From an uncultured Collinsella sp. (GTDB lineage: Bacteria > Actinomycetota > Coriobacteriia > Coriobacteriales > Coriobacteriaceae): a stretch of 30,714 bases of DNA. Shown here in pieces: positions 15,780 through 24,215 of the stretch; within the stretch, counting starts at the first letter, position 1; each line of letters opens with the position of its first letter. The notes under the pieces are model-generated. The model was not told where the DNA came from and ran no database searches. It worked only from the letters and a program-made list of their open reading frames with translations. The translations under genes and the position numbers were made by a program. The stretch lies in contig CAKUHP010000020.1 of the NCBI GenBank assembly GCA_934658705.1, positions 1-30,714 on the forward strand, written 5' to 3'.

Positions 15780-16760
15780 CTAGACCGTCTGGAGCTTCTC
15801 GACCTCGTCGAGGTTCTCGGTCAGACGCGCCGCAAACGTCGAAAGCGGGTGTGGATGCGTATCGAACTCGTAGGCCGTCTCGGTGGAATGGATCACGGTA
15901 CCGACGCCGGCATCGGTCAGCAGCTCGAGCAGCAGCGAGTGCGGCGTCGTGCCGTTAATGATGTGGGCGCGGAACACGCCGGCGGCAAGCGCATCGACGG
16001 CGGCACGAAGCTTGGGAATCATGCCCTTGTCGACCTCGCCGCCGTAGAGCATCTCGTTGACCTCGTCGAGCGTCAGGTTGGAGATGAGCGAATCCTTATC
16101 GCTAAAGTCCTTGTACAGGCCGTCGACATCGGTCAAGAAGATTGCCTTGTGCGCATGGAGCGCCGCCGCGACAGCACCGGCGGCGGTATCGGCGTTGATG
16201 TTGAAGAAGCCGCCGTCCTCCCCCGCCGCGACCGTGGCGATAACGGGGATGTACTCGCTATCGAGCAGGCGCTCAATATAGTCGGTGTTGACGTGCGTGA
16301 CTTTGCCTACGCGGCCGAGCTCGGGGTCGAGTGGCTCGGCGATAAGGGTGCCGGCGTCGCTGCCGGACACGCCCACTGCCAGGTTGCCATGGTGGTTGAG
16401 CGCCGCGACCAGCTCCTGATTGACCTTGCCGCCCAGCACCTCGCGCACGATATCCATGGTGGCCGGTGTGGTCACGCGCTGGCCATTCTTAAACTCGACA
16501 GGAATGTCGTAGTGGCTGAGCGCCTCGTTGATAGCCTTGCCGCCACCGTGCACGATGACAGGGCGCATGCCGATGATCTTGAGCAGGACGATGTCGCTCA
16601 TCACGTCACGGCGCAGCTGCTCGTCGACCATGGCGGCACCGCCATACTTGATAACGACCGTCTTACCGGTCAGGTTCTTAATCCACGGCAGCGCCTCGAA
16701 CAGCAGCTGCGCGGTTACTTCGTTGGACTCGCTCGAGCGACAATCGCGTGCGAATTTCAT
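15780..16760 (-). CDS. argB: N-acetylglutamate kinase
   Basis: 326-residue amino-acid kinase that phosphorylates N-acetylglutamate, the second step of ornithine synthesis. The fold is marked by VIKYGGAAM near 36-44, VIVHGGGKAINE, GVSGSDAG, INADTAAGAVA and FLTDVDGLY. About 30 residues precede the first strand, as in arginine-inhibited enzymes that carry an N-terminal helix. Feedback inhibition is therefore likely but inferred. The ATG at 16760 has GAGG six bases upstream. The open frame extends 17 codons further without support. It lies 81 bases after argJ, inside the arg operon. Confidence 0.95.
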   Translation of the reverse strand: MKFARDCRSSESNEVTAQLLFEALPWIKNLTGKTVVIKYGGAAMVDEQLRRDVMSDIVLLKIIGMRPVIVHGGGKAINEALSHYDIPVEFKNGQRVTTPATMDIVREVLGGKVNQELVAALNHHGNLAVGVSGSDAGTLIAEPLDPELGRVGKVTHVNTDYIERLLDSEYIPVIATVAAGEDGGFFNINADTAAGAVAAALHAHKAIFLTDVDGLYKDFSDKDSLISNLTLDEVNEMLYGGEVDKGMIPKLRAAVDALAAGVFRAHIINGTTPHSLLLELLTDAGVGTVIHSTETAYEFDTHPHPLSTFAARLTENLDEVEKLQTV

Positions 16761-16841
16761 AGTCTGCCTCGTCTTTCGTATAGCTATCGCGCCACGCCTC
16801 GTTACCCGCAATCGCAGCGGGACGCGCGGCGCATCTAGAGT

Positions 16842-18110
16842 CTAGGAACGGTAGTCGCCGTTGATGGAGATGTACTCGTGCGTGAGGTCGCAGGTCCACA
16901 CGGTGGTCGCCGCATCACCTGCGCCCAGGTCGGCCGAGATCACGATCTCGGACGCCTCAAAGCGACGCAAGGCCTCGCCCTCGTCGAAGGGAACGGTCAG
17001 ACCGTCGCGGCAGACGGGCATGCCCATCATGTCGATGGAAACATCTTCCTGGTTAAACTGCACGCCGCACTTGCCCAGTGCCATGGCGACGCGGCCCCAG
17101 TTGCAGTCGTGCCCGGCGATGCAGGTCTTGACGAGCGGAGAATTAGCGACGGCACGAGCGGCGATATCGGCCTCCTCGTCGTTCGCGGCGCCGGCGACGT
17201 TGACCGTAACAAGCTTGGAAGCGCCCTCGCCATCGGCGGCAATGTTGCGCGCCAGGCTCTCGCATACCTCGTGTACGGCAAAGGCGAGCTCGTCAAACGC
17301 ATCGGTACCCTCGACGATAGGCTCGGCATTTGCGGCAGCGGCACCGGAGGCAAGCATGATGCAGGTGTCGTTAGTCGAGGTGTCGGAATCGACCGTTACC
17401 TTGTTGAAGGTTTGCTTGACGGTCGAGAGCAGCAGGGCGTGGAGCGCCGCCGGCTCGACGGGGGCATCGGTCGTGATGACCGCGATCATGGTGGCCATAT
17501 TGGGCATGATCATGCCCGAGCCCTTGCACATGCCGCCCACCGTATAGGCATTGCCCGCATGGCCCGCGGCCTCGCTAACGTAGGACACAGCATACTCCTT
17601 GGAGTGTGTGTCGGTCGTCATGATGGCTCGGGCGGCATCGGCGCCACCGTGGGCAGAGAGTGCCTCGTAAGCGGCAGGAACGGCCGTCTCGAACGTGTCG
17701 ATCGGCAGGATCTGGCCAATCACGCCCGTAGAGGCGACCAGGATCTGCTGAGGCTCGCAGCCGATGACCTGCGAGGCGATATTGCAGGTCTCGCGCGCAC
17801 AGGCAAGGCCGGTCTCGCCCGTGGCGGCATTGGCGTTACCGGAATTGACCGAAACGCCGGCGATGATGCCGTAGCCCTTGTCGGCGCCGCCCAGGTTGGC
17901 GCGGCTCACCTGCACGGGCGCCGCACAAAAGCGGTTGGTGGTAAACACGCCGGCACCGGGGCAAGGTTTGTCGGGCACGACGAGCGCGTAATCCAGGCGC
18001 TCGGGATTCTTGCGAAACCCGGCATGGATGCCAGTGGCTTTAAAACCAGCCGCTGCCGTAACGCCGCCCTCGACCGCGCGAATCTTAATATCAATCATCT
18101 CGGTATTCAT
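16842..18110 (-). CDS. argJ: Bifunctional glutamate N-acetyltransferase / ornithine acetyltransferase
   Basis: 422-residue ArgJ proenzyme that moves the acetyl group from N-acetylornithine to glutamate, releasing ornithine and regenerating N-acetylglutamate. The protein cleaves itself before Thr207 in IMPNMATM, giving alpha and beta chains with Thr207 as nucleophile. Other family motifs are VFTTNRFCAAPV, NSGNANAATG and STGVIG. Whether it also uses acetyl-CoA (bifunctional) cannot be told from motifs. The ATG at 18110 follows AGGG at short distance. An ATG four codons later is an alternative. It is separated from argC by 134 bases with no recognisable structure. Confidence 0.95.
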   Translation of the reverse strand: MNTEMIDIKIRAVEGGVTAAAGFKATGIHAGFRKNPERLDYALVVPDKPCPGAGVFTTNRFCAAPVQVSRANLGGADKGYGIIAGVSVNSGNANAATGETGLACARETCNIASQVIGCEPQQILVASTGVIGQILPIDTFETAVPAAYEALSAHGGADAARAIMTTDTHSKEYAVSYVSEAAGHAGNAYTVGGMCKGSGMIMPNMATMIAVITTDAPVEPAALHALLLSTVKQTFNKVTVDSDTSTNDTCIMLASGAAAANAEPIVEGTDAFDELAFAVHEVCESLARNIAADGEGASKLVTVNVAGAANDEEADIAARAVANSPLVKTCIAGHDCNWGRVAMALGKCGVQFNQEDVSIDMMGMPVCRDGLTVPFDEGEALRRFEASEIVISADLGAGDAATTVWTCDLTHEYISINGDYRS

Positions 18111-18244
18111 CGTCCCTATGACTCCTTATATCAAACAAAAAACGGACATCGGTTGGTGCGCCATGCCAGTCGCAATCATGAGACCAGCTTAAAAGTGGCG
18201 CCCCACTCGATGCCCGACTACCAAATCGTTAACAATCGAATGTG

Positions 18245-19315
18245 CTACACCGGGCACGCCACTGTGGGCAAGCCTCGTCGCTCGTCAAAACCAAAGACGA
18301 TGTTGGCGCACTGGACCGCCTGGCCTGCTGCTCCCTTGCACAGATTGTCGATGGCGCCCGTCGCTACCAGCACGCCCGCGCGCTTGTTGAGCGCGAGGCC
18401 GATCTGGGCGGCGTTGGTGCCGACGACCGAAGCCGTCTTGGGCTGCTGGCCGGCGTCGAGCACGCGCACAAAGGTGCGGCCGGCGTAGAACTGCTTGTAA
18501 TGTTCGACGACGTCCTCAATCGTCAGACTGTCGAGGGCTTGCGGCGCGAGCGGCATCGTCACCGTGGAGAGCAGGCCGCGCTTGAGCGGTGCCAGGTGCG
18601 GGGTAAAGACAACGCGATCGGTTAGGCCCAAAATCTGCTCGATTTCGGGCGTATGGCGATGTTTACCCACACCGTAAGCCTCCAAGTTCTCGTCGGCGCT
18701 ACAAAAATGGGTACGGGCGTTGCAGGACTTACCGGCACCCGTCACGCCGCTGATGGCGTCGATGATCACGGGGCCGCTCTGGGCAACCCAGCCGGCGCGC
18801 ACGGCAGGCGCGGCGGCAAGACTCGTTGCGGTGGGATAGCAACCGGCGCAGGCGACCAGTACGGGCTTGCCGTCGGCGTGGTCGGATGCAGCGGTCTCCA
18901 AATCCTGGCAGAACAGTTCGGGCAGGCCGAAAGCGCGCGTCTTGAGCAGCTCGGGGCTCGTGTGCTCGGCGGCATACCAAGCCTCGAACACAGCCGCGTC
19001 GCTCAGACGGTAGTCGGCCGAAAGGTCAAAGCAGGAAACGCCCGCGGCAAGCAGGGCGGGCACCTGCGCCATGGCAGCCGTGTGCGGCACTGCCAAAAAG
19101 ACAGCGTCGCAGGATTTTAGCTCGGGAGCGTCATGCGTCGTGAAGAAAAGGTCGCTCACGCCGGCGAAGCTCGGGTAGACCGCAGGCAGCGGCTGACCGG
19201 CATCGGCGTTGGACGTAATGGCGACAAGTTCAAACTCGGGATGGCCGAGGACGAGGCGAATGAGCTCGGCGCCGGCATATCCAGCCGCACCGACAATTCC
19301 AACCTTTAAAGACAT
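18245..19315 (-). CDS. argC: N-acetyl-gamma-glutamyl-phosphate reductase
   Basis: 356-residue NADPH-dependent dehydrogenase that reduces N-acetylglutamyl phosphate to the semialdehyde. The Rossmann loop GAAGYAGAE is at residues 9-17 and the catalytic Cys149 in ACAGCYPTA. FDLSADYR, AISGVTGAGK and HRHTPEIEQ are further family motifs. The ATG at 19315 has AGGAG seven bases upstream. It is the first gene of the arg operon. Two ARG boxes lie about 85-125 bases upstream. Confidence 0.96.
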   Translation of the reverse strand: MSLKVGIVGAAGYAGAELIRLVLGHPEFELVAITSNADAGQPLPAVYPSFAGVSDLFFTTHDAPELKSCDAVFLAVPHTAAMAQVPALLAAGVSCFDLSADYRLSDAAVFEAWYAAEHTSPELLKTRAFGLPELFCQDLETAASDHADGKPVLVACAGCYPTATSLAAAPAVRAGWVAQSGPVIIDAISGVTGAGKSCNARTHFCSADENLEAYGVGKHRHTPEIEQILGLTDRVVFTPHLAPLKRGLLSTVTMPLAPQALDSLTIEDVVEHYKQFYAGRTFVRVLDAGQQPKTASVVGTNAAQIGLALNKRAGVLVATGAIDNLCKGAAGQAVQCANIVFGFDERRGLPTVACPV

Positions 19316-19398
19316 ATCAGACTCCTTGTCTGCAGTTATGCACTGATGCGCATCCCGCAGCCGTCGTTATGAGGTGGGTTGAAACTTTAGCACCAAAA

Positions 19399-19437
19399 GA
19401 TGCATATATACGCAAATCTTTTGCATATTCATGCATT
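19399..19437 (-). promoter_or_regulatory. Double ARG box, predicted ArgR operator of argCJBD
   Basis: Two imperfect 18-bp palindromes, 19399-19416 (core TGCATATATACGCA) and 19420-19437 (core TGCATATTCATGCA), are separated by 3 bp. Their centres are 21 bp apart, two helical turns, which is the classical arrangement for hexameric ArgR. The position upstream of argC fits arginine-dependent repression. No clear -10/-35 pair could be fixed. Confidence 0.75.
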
Positions 19438-19474
19438 GAAACAATCCCGACACATTCGCTCGAAGGAATTGACA

Positions 19475-19535
19475 AATAAATACGGGCCCCACATTGCTCG
19501 GTGCGCCTTACGGCGACGTTGCAATGTGGGGCCCG
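19475..19535 (-). terminator. Terminator of the ribU-ECF-flavoprotein operon
   Basis: 15-bp perfect arms (19483-19497 and 19521-19535, core GGGCCCCACATTGC) are followed on the minus strand by TATTTATTTG. It lies 46 bases past the last gene of the operon and insulates argC from it. Confidence 0.85.
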
Positions 19536-19580
19536 CTTCGTGCGAGAAAATGAATTGTTGAGTTTGGTTGAAGAGCTCGT

Positions 19581-19991
19581 TTAGAGCTCGACCGGCACCC
19601 ATTCGTCATGGTTGCAGATAAAGGCCTCGGGTTCCTCCACGCTAAAGAAGACGAGCGTGGGGTCGTTCGGCCCCTCATAATGCTCGCCTAGGCGCTCCAG
19701 ATGCTTCCATCCGGCCTCACGCATTTCGGGAGCAGCCTGGTCATCTAGGCCCGCATGCCCGCGCAAGATGAGCCACCCGTGGCCCGGCCACCAGCTCGTG
19801 GCCTCAAAGCGCTGATTCTGCAGCAGCTCCTGCCACACGTCCTTGGTGCGCGCCGTCACAAACCACAGCTTGCCGTCCTGGATCTGCGCAAATGAGAATG
19901 GACGCACATGCGGCTGCCCGTCCACGCTCGTCGCCAGATACCACGCCGGCACCGACGTCAGATACTCCAGCACCGTATTCAATCCGTCCAC
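19581..19991 (-). CDS. Pyridoxamine 5'-phosphate oxidase-like split-barrel flavoprotein (copy 1)
   Basis: 136-residue protein of the PNPOx-like FMN-binding split-barrel family. VPAWYLATSVDG, the flavin-contact strand HVRPFSFAQIQDGKLWF and RTKDVWQEL are typical. A C-terminal FFSV/FIC strand closes the barrel. Substrate and reaction are unknown. The start is GTG at 19991 with AGGAGG four bases upstream. A longer frame exists but would overlap the paralogue upstream. It lies 34 bases after that paralogue and ends before a strong terminator. Confidence 0.8.
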   Translation of the reverse strand: MDGLNTVLEYLTSVPAWYLATSVDGQPHVRPFSFAQIQDGKLWFVTARTKDVWQELLQNQRFEATSWWPGHGWLILRGHAGLDDQAAPEMREAGWKHLERLGEHYEGPNDPTLVFFSVEEPEAFICNHDEWVPVEL

Positions 19992-20025
19992 GTTTCCTCC
20001 TGCCAAATTGACTGGTTGGTGAGCG

Positions 20026-20472
20026 TTAGAGTTCGAGGCGCTCTTCGCTGCCGTCGATATCGCAAAAGCGGGCGGCAATGTTGCGGACCGAGAAGAACGC
20101 GAGGCGGCCGTCGTTGGCACTCTCGTGATCCTCGCCAATGCCCACCATGTGCTTAAAGCCAGCCTGGCGTACCCGGTCGCTCACGACCGCATCGTCCTCG
20201 AGCGCGGCCTCGCCGGTCAGCACGATCCAGCACTCCCCCGGCTTCCAGCCCGAGAGCTCAAACTTGGGGTTCGCGACGAGCTCGGCCCACACGTCCTTGT
20301 CGCGCGATGTGCAAAACCACAGCTTGCCGTCATCGACCATGGCAAACGAAAACGGCCTCACACGCGGCTGATGTCCGTCGGTCACATCGGTCGTAGCGAG
20401 GTACCACGCGGGGATGCGCCTGAGGTACGAGCAGGCGCGCTCGAGCTGCGCCGTACGGTCGTTGTCGGTCAT
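20026..20472 (-). CDS. Pyridoxamine 5'-phosphate oxidase-like split-barrel flavoprotein (copy 2)
   Basis: 148-residue paralogue of the next gene, similar over nearly the whole length (IPAWYLATTDVTDG, RVRPFSFAMVDDGKLWF, KDVWAEL, LAFFSVR). The pair arose by tandem duplication. FMN binding is expected from the family, but the function is unknown. The ATG at 20472 has AAAGGGG five bases upstream and lies 30 bases after ecfT. With no terminator between them, this gene probably belongs to the riboflavin-uptake transcript. Confidence 0.82.
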   Translation of the reverse strand: MTDNDRTAQLERACSYLRRIPAWYLATTDVTDGHQPRVRPFSFAMVDDGKLWFCTSRDKDVWAELVANPKFELSGWKPGECWIVLTGEAALEDDAVVSDRVRQAGFKHMVGIGEDHESANDGRLAFFSVRNIAARFCDIDGSEERLEL

Positions 20473-20502
20473 AGGGACCCCTTTCTTGCGCTCGAATCGC
20501 GC

Positions 20503-21303
20503 CTAGACGAGTTGAAGATTGATGACGGTGACGCAAATGAGCAGCAGCGCCGTCGCCACCGCAGCAAGCGCATCCCCACGGCCAAATGCAAGCGTATGCA
20601 GGCGCGTGCGGCCCTGCTCGCCGTGATAACAACGCGCATCCATGGCGGCCGACAGCGTCTCGGCATGACGAAACACGCCCGTAAACAGCGGAATCGCCAC
20701 GCTGGCGAGCATACGAACGCCGCCGAGCGGACCGCCCGTCACGCGCGCACCGCGACTTGCCTGCGCGTCCGCCGTCTGCTTCATCTCGGTGGCGAACTGC
20801 GGCATAAAGCGCAGCGCGATACCCATGATCATGCCGAGCTCATGCGCCGGAAGTCCCACGCGCGCAAACGGCGCGAGCAAGCGCTCAAAGCCCGCGGTGA
20901 GATCAAGCGTCGGCGTGGTGAGCGTAATGGCGCTCATGCCTGCCATCATCAGGGTCAGGCGGCACGCCATAAATGTCGCAGAATGCAGCGAGCCCTCGCT
21001 TATCTGCAGAAAGCCGAGCTGCCACAGGATGCGCCCGCTCTGGTCGGTAAACAGGCTGAGCACCGCGACCACCACGACGATCCCCAGCAGCGGCGCCATC
21101 GATGACAGGACGCGACGCAGCGGCACCCGGGATACGACATAGATCAGAACAACGAAGGCCGCCACCGGAAGCAAGCCGCGGAAGCTGTTGACCGTGAGCG
21201 TCGTAATCAGGAATACGAAACCCAGGAGCAACTTGGTGCGCGGATCCAGGCGGTGGATTGCGCTATCCCCGGGATAGTAGCTGCCAAACGAAAACGCCTC
21301 CAT
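20503..21303 (-). CDS. ecfT: ECF transporter transmembrane component EcfT
   Basis: 266-residue integral membrane scaffold of an energy-coupling-factor transporter that links the substrate-binding S component to the ATPases. Several membrane helices lie between residues 25 and 160, and a last one near the C-terminus. The two coupling-helix motifs with Arg are QASRG (181-185) and MDARCYHG (221-228). The second normally reads A-x-x-x-R-G-Y. The ATG overlaps the stop of the ATPase gene by one base (TAATG) and has AGGAGG eight bases upstream, so translation is coupled. Confidence 0.93.
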   Translation of the reverse strand: MEAFSFGSYYPGDSAIHRLDPRTKLLLGFVFLITTLTVNSFRGLLPVAAFVVLIYVVSRVPLRRVLSSMAPLLGIVVVVAVLSLFTDQSGRILWQLGFLQISEGSLHSATFMACRLTLMMAGMSAITLTTPTLDLTAGFERLLAPFARVGLPAHELGMIMGIALRFMPQFATEMKQTADAQASRGARVTGGPLGGVRMLASVAIPLFTGVFRHAETLSAAMDARCYHGEQGRTRLHTLAFGRGDALAAVATALLLICVTVINLQLV

Positions 21304-23207
21304 TAGCAGCCCTCCTCTCGCGCAGGTGCACCGGGATCGGTCTGGCGCGAAATGCCCGAAGACCCATCTGCACAGCCGAGCAGCAAGCTTGACAGTTCGT
21401 CTGCCAACGACTCAACCGTATAGAGGCCGTCAAAGCGCAGCGGCACGCCCGCCTCCGTAAGCGCCAGCGCCATGCGCTGCGCGGCGGGAACGCCCAAACC
21501 GATCGACTTGAGCTCGTCGGCACGCGCAAACACCTGCGCGGGAACTCCCTCGGCAAACACCGCGCCTTCGTTCATCACAACGATGCGGTCACAGCAATTG
21601 GCCAGGTCATCCATACTGTGCGAAACCATGACAACGGTCAGGCCCTCGTCATGAAGACGGCCAATGAGCTCCAGGAAATCCCTGCGGGCCGCCGGATCGA
21701 GCCCTGCCATGGGCTCATCGAGCACCAGGACCTCAGGCTCCATAGCGAGCACGCCGGCAAACGCCACACGACGCTGCTGTCCGCCCGAGAGCTCAAAGGG
21801 GCTCTTCTCCCCCACCGTGGCTTGGTCGAGACCCACACGCGCGAGTGAGGACTCGACGCGGCGGGCGGCCTCGGCCTGCGACAAGCCAAGGTTATGCGGA
21901 CCAAACGCCACGTCCTGCGCCACGGTCTCGGCAAACAGCTGGCGCTCGGGATACTGAAACACCACGCCAACCTTTGCCTTAACCGCGGCGGCGTCTTTCT
22001 TGTTTGACAGGTCGAGACCCAATGCGCGAACAGATCCCTCCTGGGGACGGATCAGACCGTTGAGATGCTGAACCAGCGTCGACTTACCCGAACCGGTATG
22101 GCCCGCCAGGCCCAGGAACTCGCCACGGCGCACCGTCAGCGACACGTCACGCAACGCCCACGGACTGCTAGGGTCGTTGCCCCAGAGGGCCTGTTTGTTC
22201 GATTTGCCCGCAGTGTCCGAGCGCTTATGCCAGTGGCGGCGCTCGCGCGAACTGAGCGAATAACTGTACGAAACATGGGATAGCTCGATGACGGGCTCCG
22301 ACGCGTTGCCCTCGTTGTCTGCCGGAAGAGTACCACCAGCGATTTCCAACTGGGATGCGGAAGGCTGTCCCGCAGGGCCCGCCTCGCTTCGCTCGGAATA
22401 AGCCTGCGCAACCTCGTCGACCATATCCGCCTCGCGCACCTGTGCGCGAACGGGCACGCCCTTCGCACGGAGCGTCATGCCCAAGCGGCACGACTCCGGC
22501 ATGTCCAGGTTCAGCTCCGCGAGCTCATCCGCTCGTGTCAGAATCTCCTCGGGCGTGCCCAGCATGGCAACTCGTCCCGCCTGAAACACGGCAACACGAT
22601 CGGCCTCCGCAGCCTCTTCCATAAAGTGCGTAATCATCACGATGGTCATGCCACGGTTATGGAGCGCATGGCACGCCTTCATAAGGCCCTTGCGTCCGCG
22701 CGGATCGAGCATCGAGGAGGCCTCGTCCAGGATGAGTACACGTGGCTCCATGGCGAGCACGCCGGCAAGCGCCACGCGCTGCTTTTGTCCGCCCGAGAGG
22801 GCGTGGGTCTCGTGGCGCTCGAAACCCACCAGGCCCACGGCCTTCAGCACATCCCGCACACGCTGCGCAATTTGCGCCGATTCCACCCCAAGGTTTTCAG
22901 GACCAAACGCAACATCGTCCTCGACAAGCGTCGCGACGAGCTGGTCGTCCGGATTCTGAAACACCATGCCCGCAGTCGAGCGAATGTCGTAGACCAGCTC
23001 GGGGTCGGACGCATCCATGCCATCGATGCGCACCGTGCCCTCGTCGGGCTGCAGCAGCGCATTCAGGTGCTTGGCAAACGTCGACTTGCCCGACCCGTTA
23101 CCACCGAGGATGCAGAAAAACTCACCATCCTCGATATTCAGATCGATGCCGTCGAGCGCCTGAGCGGCACCGTCATAGCTAAAGAAAACGCCCCGACACC
23201 CAATCAT
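21303..23207 (-). CDS. ecfA: ECF transporter ATPase, fused EcfA-EcfA'
   Basis: 634-residue protein with two complete ABC ATPase domains. Domain 1: Walker A GGNGSGKST (35-43), Q-loop QNPDDQ, signature LSGGQ (137-141), Walker B LILDEASSMLDP and His194. Domain 2: GHTGSGKST (369-377), QYPERQ, LSGGQ (473-477) and LVLDEPMAGLDP, with VSHS. A linker of about 75 residues (230-305) joins them. In many ECF systems the two are separate proteins, EcfA1 and EcfA2. The fusion supplies the heterodimer in a fixed 1:1 ratio. The ATG overlaps the ribU stop by four bases (ATGA), and AAAGG lies seven bases upstream. It powers uptake with EcfT and RibU. Confidence 0.95.
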   Translation of the reverse strand: MIGCRGVFFSYDGAAQALDGIDLNIEDGEFFCILGGNGSGKSTFAKHLNALLQPDEGTVRIDGMDASDPELVYDIRSTAGMVFQNPDDQLVATLVEDDVAFGPENLGVESAQIAQRVRDVLKAVGLVGFERHETHALSGGQKQRVALAGVLAMEPRVLILDEASSMLDPRGRKGLMKACHALHNRGMTIVMITHFMEEAAEADRVAVFQAGRVAMLGTPEEILTRADELAELNLDMPESCRLGMTLRAKGVPVRAQVREADMVDEVAQAYSERSEAGPAGQPSASQLEIAGGTLPADNEGNASEPVIELSHVSYSYSLSSRERRHWHKRSDTAGKSNKQALWGNDPSSPWALRDVSLTVRRGEFLGLAGHTGSGKSTLVQHLNGLIRPQEGSVRALGLDLSNKKDAAAVKAKVGVVFQYPERQLFAETVAQDVAFGPHNLGLSQAEAARRVESSLARVGLDQATVGEKSPFELSGGQQRRVAFAGVLAMEPEVLVLDEPMAGLDPAARRDFLELIGRLHDEGLTVVMVSHSMDDLANCCDRIVVMNEGAVFAEGVPAQVFARADELKSIGLGVPAAQRMALALTEAGVPLRFDGLYTVESLADELSSLLLGCADGSSGISRQTDPGAPAREEGC

Positions 23208-23794
23208 GCGCGGCCTTTGACCTGGTCCTTTTTAGGCGTAATAAGGTTGGAAACCGCCTTGTACACAACCAGCGTCAACACCGAGTTGAGCACGGTCTTG
23301 ATGAGGTTGAACGGCAGAACGGCGGGAAGCATGAGCGGGGCGATCACATCGACCGAGCCATACCAGAACCAAACGCCGATGGTCAGGTTCGCGACCATGG
23401 ACAGCGCCGTAGCGCAAACAACGCCGAGCACCAGGCCAATCACGGCACCCTTATAGGTATGCATCTTCTGATAGACGATAGCCGCGGGCAGGATATAGCC
23501 CAGCGTAGCCACCAGGTTCATGAGTGCACCGACCCAGTCGCCCGTAGTGAGCGCATGGATGACGATCGCCATGGCGGCAACGGCAGTGCCGGCACCAGGG
23601 CCGTACGCAAACCCGCACACCATCGCCGGCACCAGCGACGGGTCATACGTCAAAAACGGCGCCGAAGGAAGGATGGGCAGCTGCACATACATAAACAACG
23701 CGCCCAGGGCACACATCAGCGCCATGGTAACGAGCTGTTTGGTGCTCCACCTATTCGTGTTCTCAAAATGGATATGCTGCGACTGTTCAGACAT
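23204..23794 (-). CDS. ribU: Riboflavin ECF transporter S component RibU
   Basis: 196-residue membrane protein with about six hydrophobic segments. The ordered motifs LTYDPSLVPAMVCGFAYGPG and PFNLIKTVLNSV near the C-terminus match the RibU family, which binds riboflavin. The FMN riboswitch directly upstream fixes this specificity. The start at 23794 lies five to nine bases after AGGTGAT. An upstream in-frame ATG at 23815 would lie within the riboswitch. It overlaps the ATPase gene by four bases. Riboswitch, ribU, ATPase and ecfT form a complete dedicated transporter. Confidence 0.93.
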   Translation of the reverse strand: MSEQSQHIHFENTNRWSTKQLVTMALMCALGALFMYVQLPILPSAPFLTYDPSLVPAMVCGFAYGPGAGTAVAAMAIVIHALTTGDWVGALMNLVATLGYILPAAIVYQKMHTYKGAVIGLVLGVVCATALSMVANLTIGVWFWYGSVDVIAPLMLPAVLPFNLIKTVLNSVLTLVVYKAVSNLITPKKDQVKGRA

Positions 23795-23807
23795 AAGATC
23801 ACCTGCC

Positions 23808-23988
23808 TCTTTCATCCGGACTCTAACCGTTGGTACTGGGATCTCACCAGTTCAGCCGGCATGCGAACCAACGCACACACGGGTCGCGGACTCATCGGCT
23901 CGGCCGCAGGCACCTTGCCTGCACCACGGCACCCCTGTGGCACCGCCCGATTTACCGCCAGTGGGGAATTCCACCCCGCCCTGAAACA
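23808..23988 (-). promoter_or_regulatory. FMN riboswitch (RFN element)
   Basis: The minus strand carries the conserved RFN blocks in order: GGGCGGGGTGGAATTCCCC, then CTGGCGGTAAATC, then GGTGAGATCCCAG, and ACGGTTAGAGTCCGGATGAAAG. P1 forms between TTTCA (23982-23986) and TGAAAG at the 3' end. The ribU ribosome site AGGTGAT begins immediately after, so FMN binding probably blocks translation or transcription of the operon. An extra stem GCAGGC/GCCTGC is present in the variable region. Confidence 0.95.
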
Positions 23989-23997
23989 GCAATTGCA

Positions 23998-24025
23998 AGT
24001 GTAGCACGAGAGGGTATTAGCGCAA
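23998..24025 (-). promoter_or_regulatory. Candidate promoter of the FMN-riboswitch operon
   Basis: On the minus strand TTGCGC (24020-24025) and TACACT (23998-24003) are separated by 16 bases and end ten bases before the riboswitch. A TATACT at 24025-24030 is an alternative -10 without a good -35. Confidence 0.4.
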
Positions 24026-24127
24026 GTATACCGAGGGTAATTTCTGGAGGGGGAAACGCCCAGAAATACGCCCAGGATAGAGCGATGCAATAACCACGTC
24101 CCCCCACCCATCCCAAAGTAGTGCGTT

Positions 24128-24168
24128 TTTCGCGCAAAGCGCGAAACAGCAACCGGGATACGTATCCC
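24128..24168. repeat. Two small palindromes upstream of the ribU promoter
   Basis: TTTCGCGC/GCGCGAAA with a 3-base loop (24128-24146) and the perfect 14-bp palindrome GGGATACGTATCCC (24155-24168). Neither can be tied to a gene. The rest of 24030-24215 shows nothing else but a weak TTTCTGG/CCAGAAA hairpin near 24042. Confidence 0.5.
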
Positions 24169-24215
24169 TATCAGCCACAATCTCCGCCCACGCCGACCTC
24201 AAGGCCGTAAACGCA

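Noticed and set aside
19469..19474. TTGACA as a -35 box on the plus strand
   Set aside because: No -10 follows at proper spacing. It lies in the U-tract region of a minus-strand terminator and no plus-strand gene follows.
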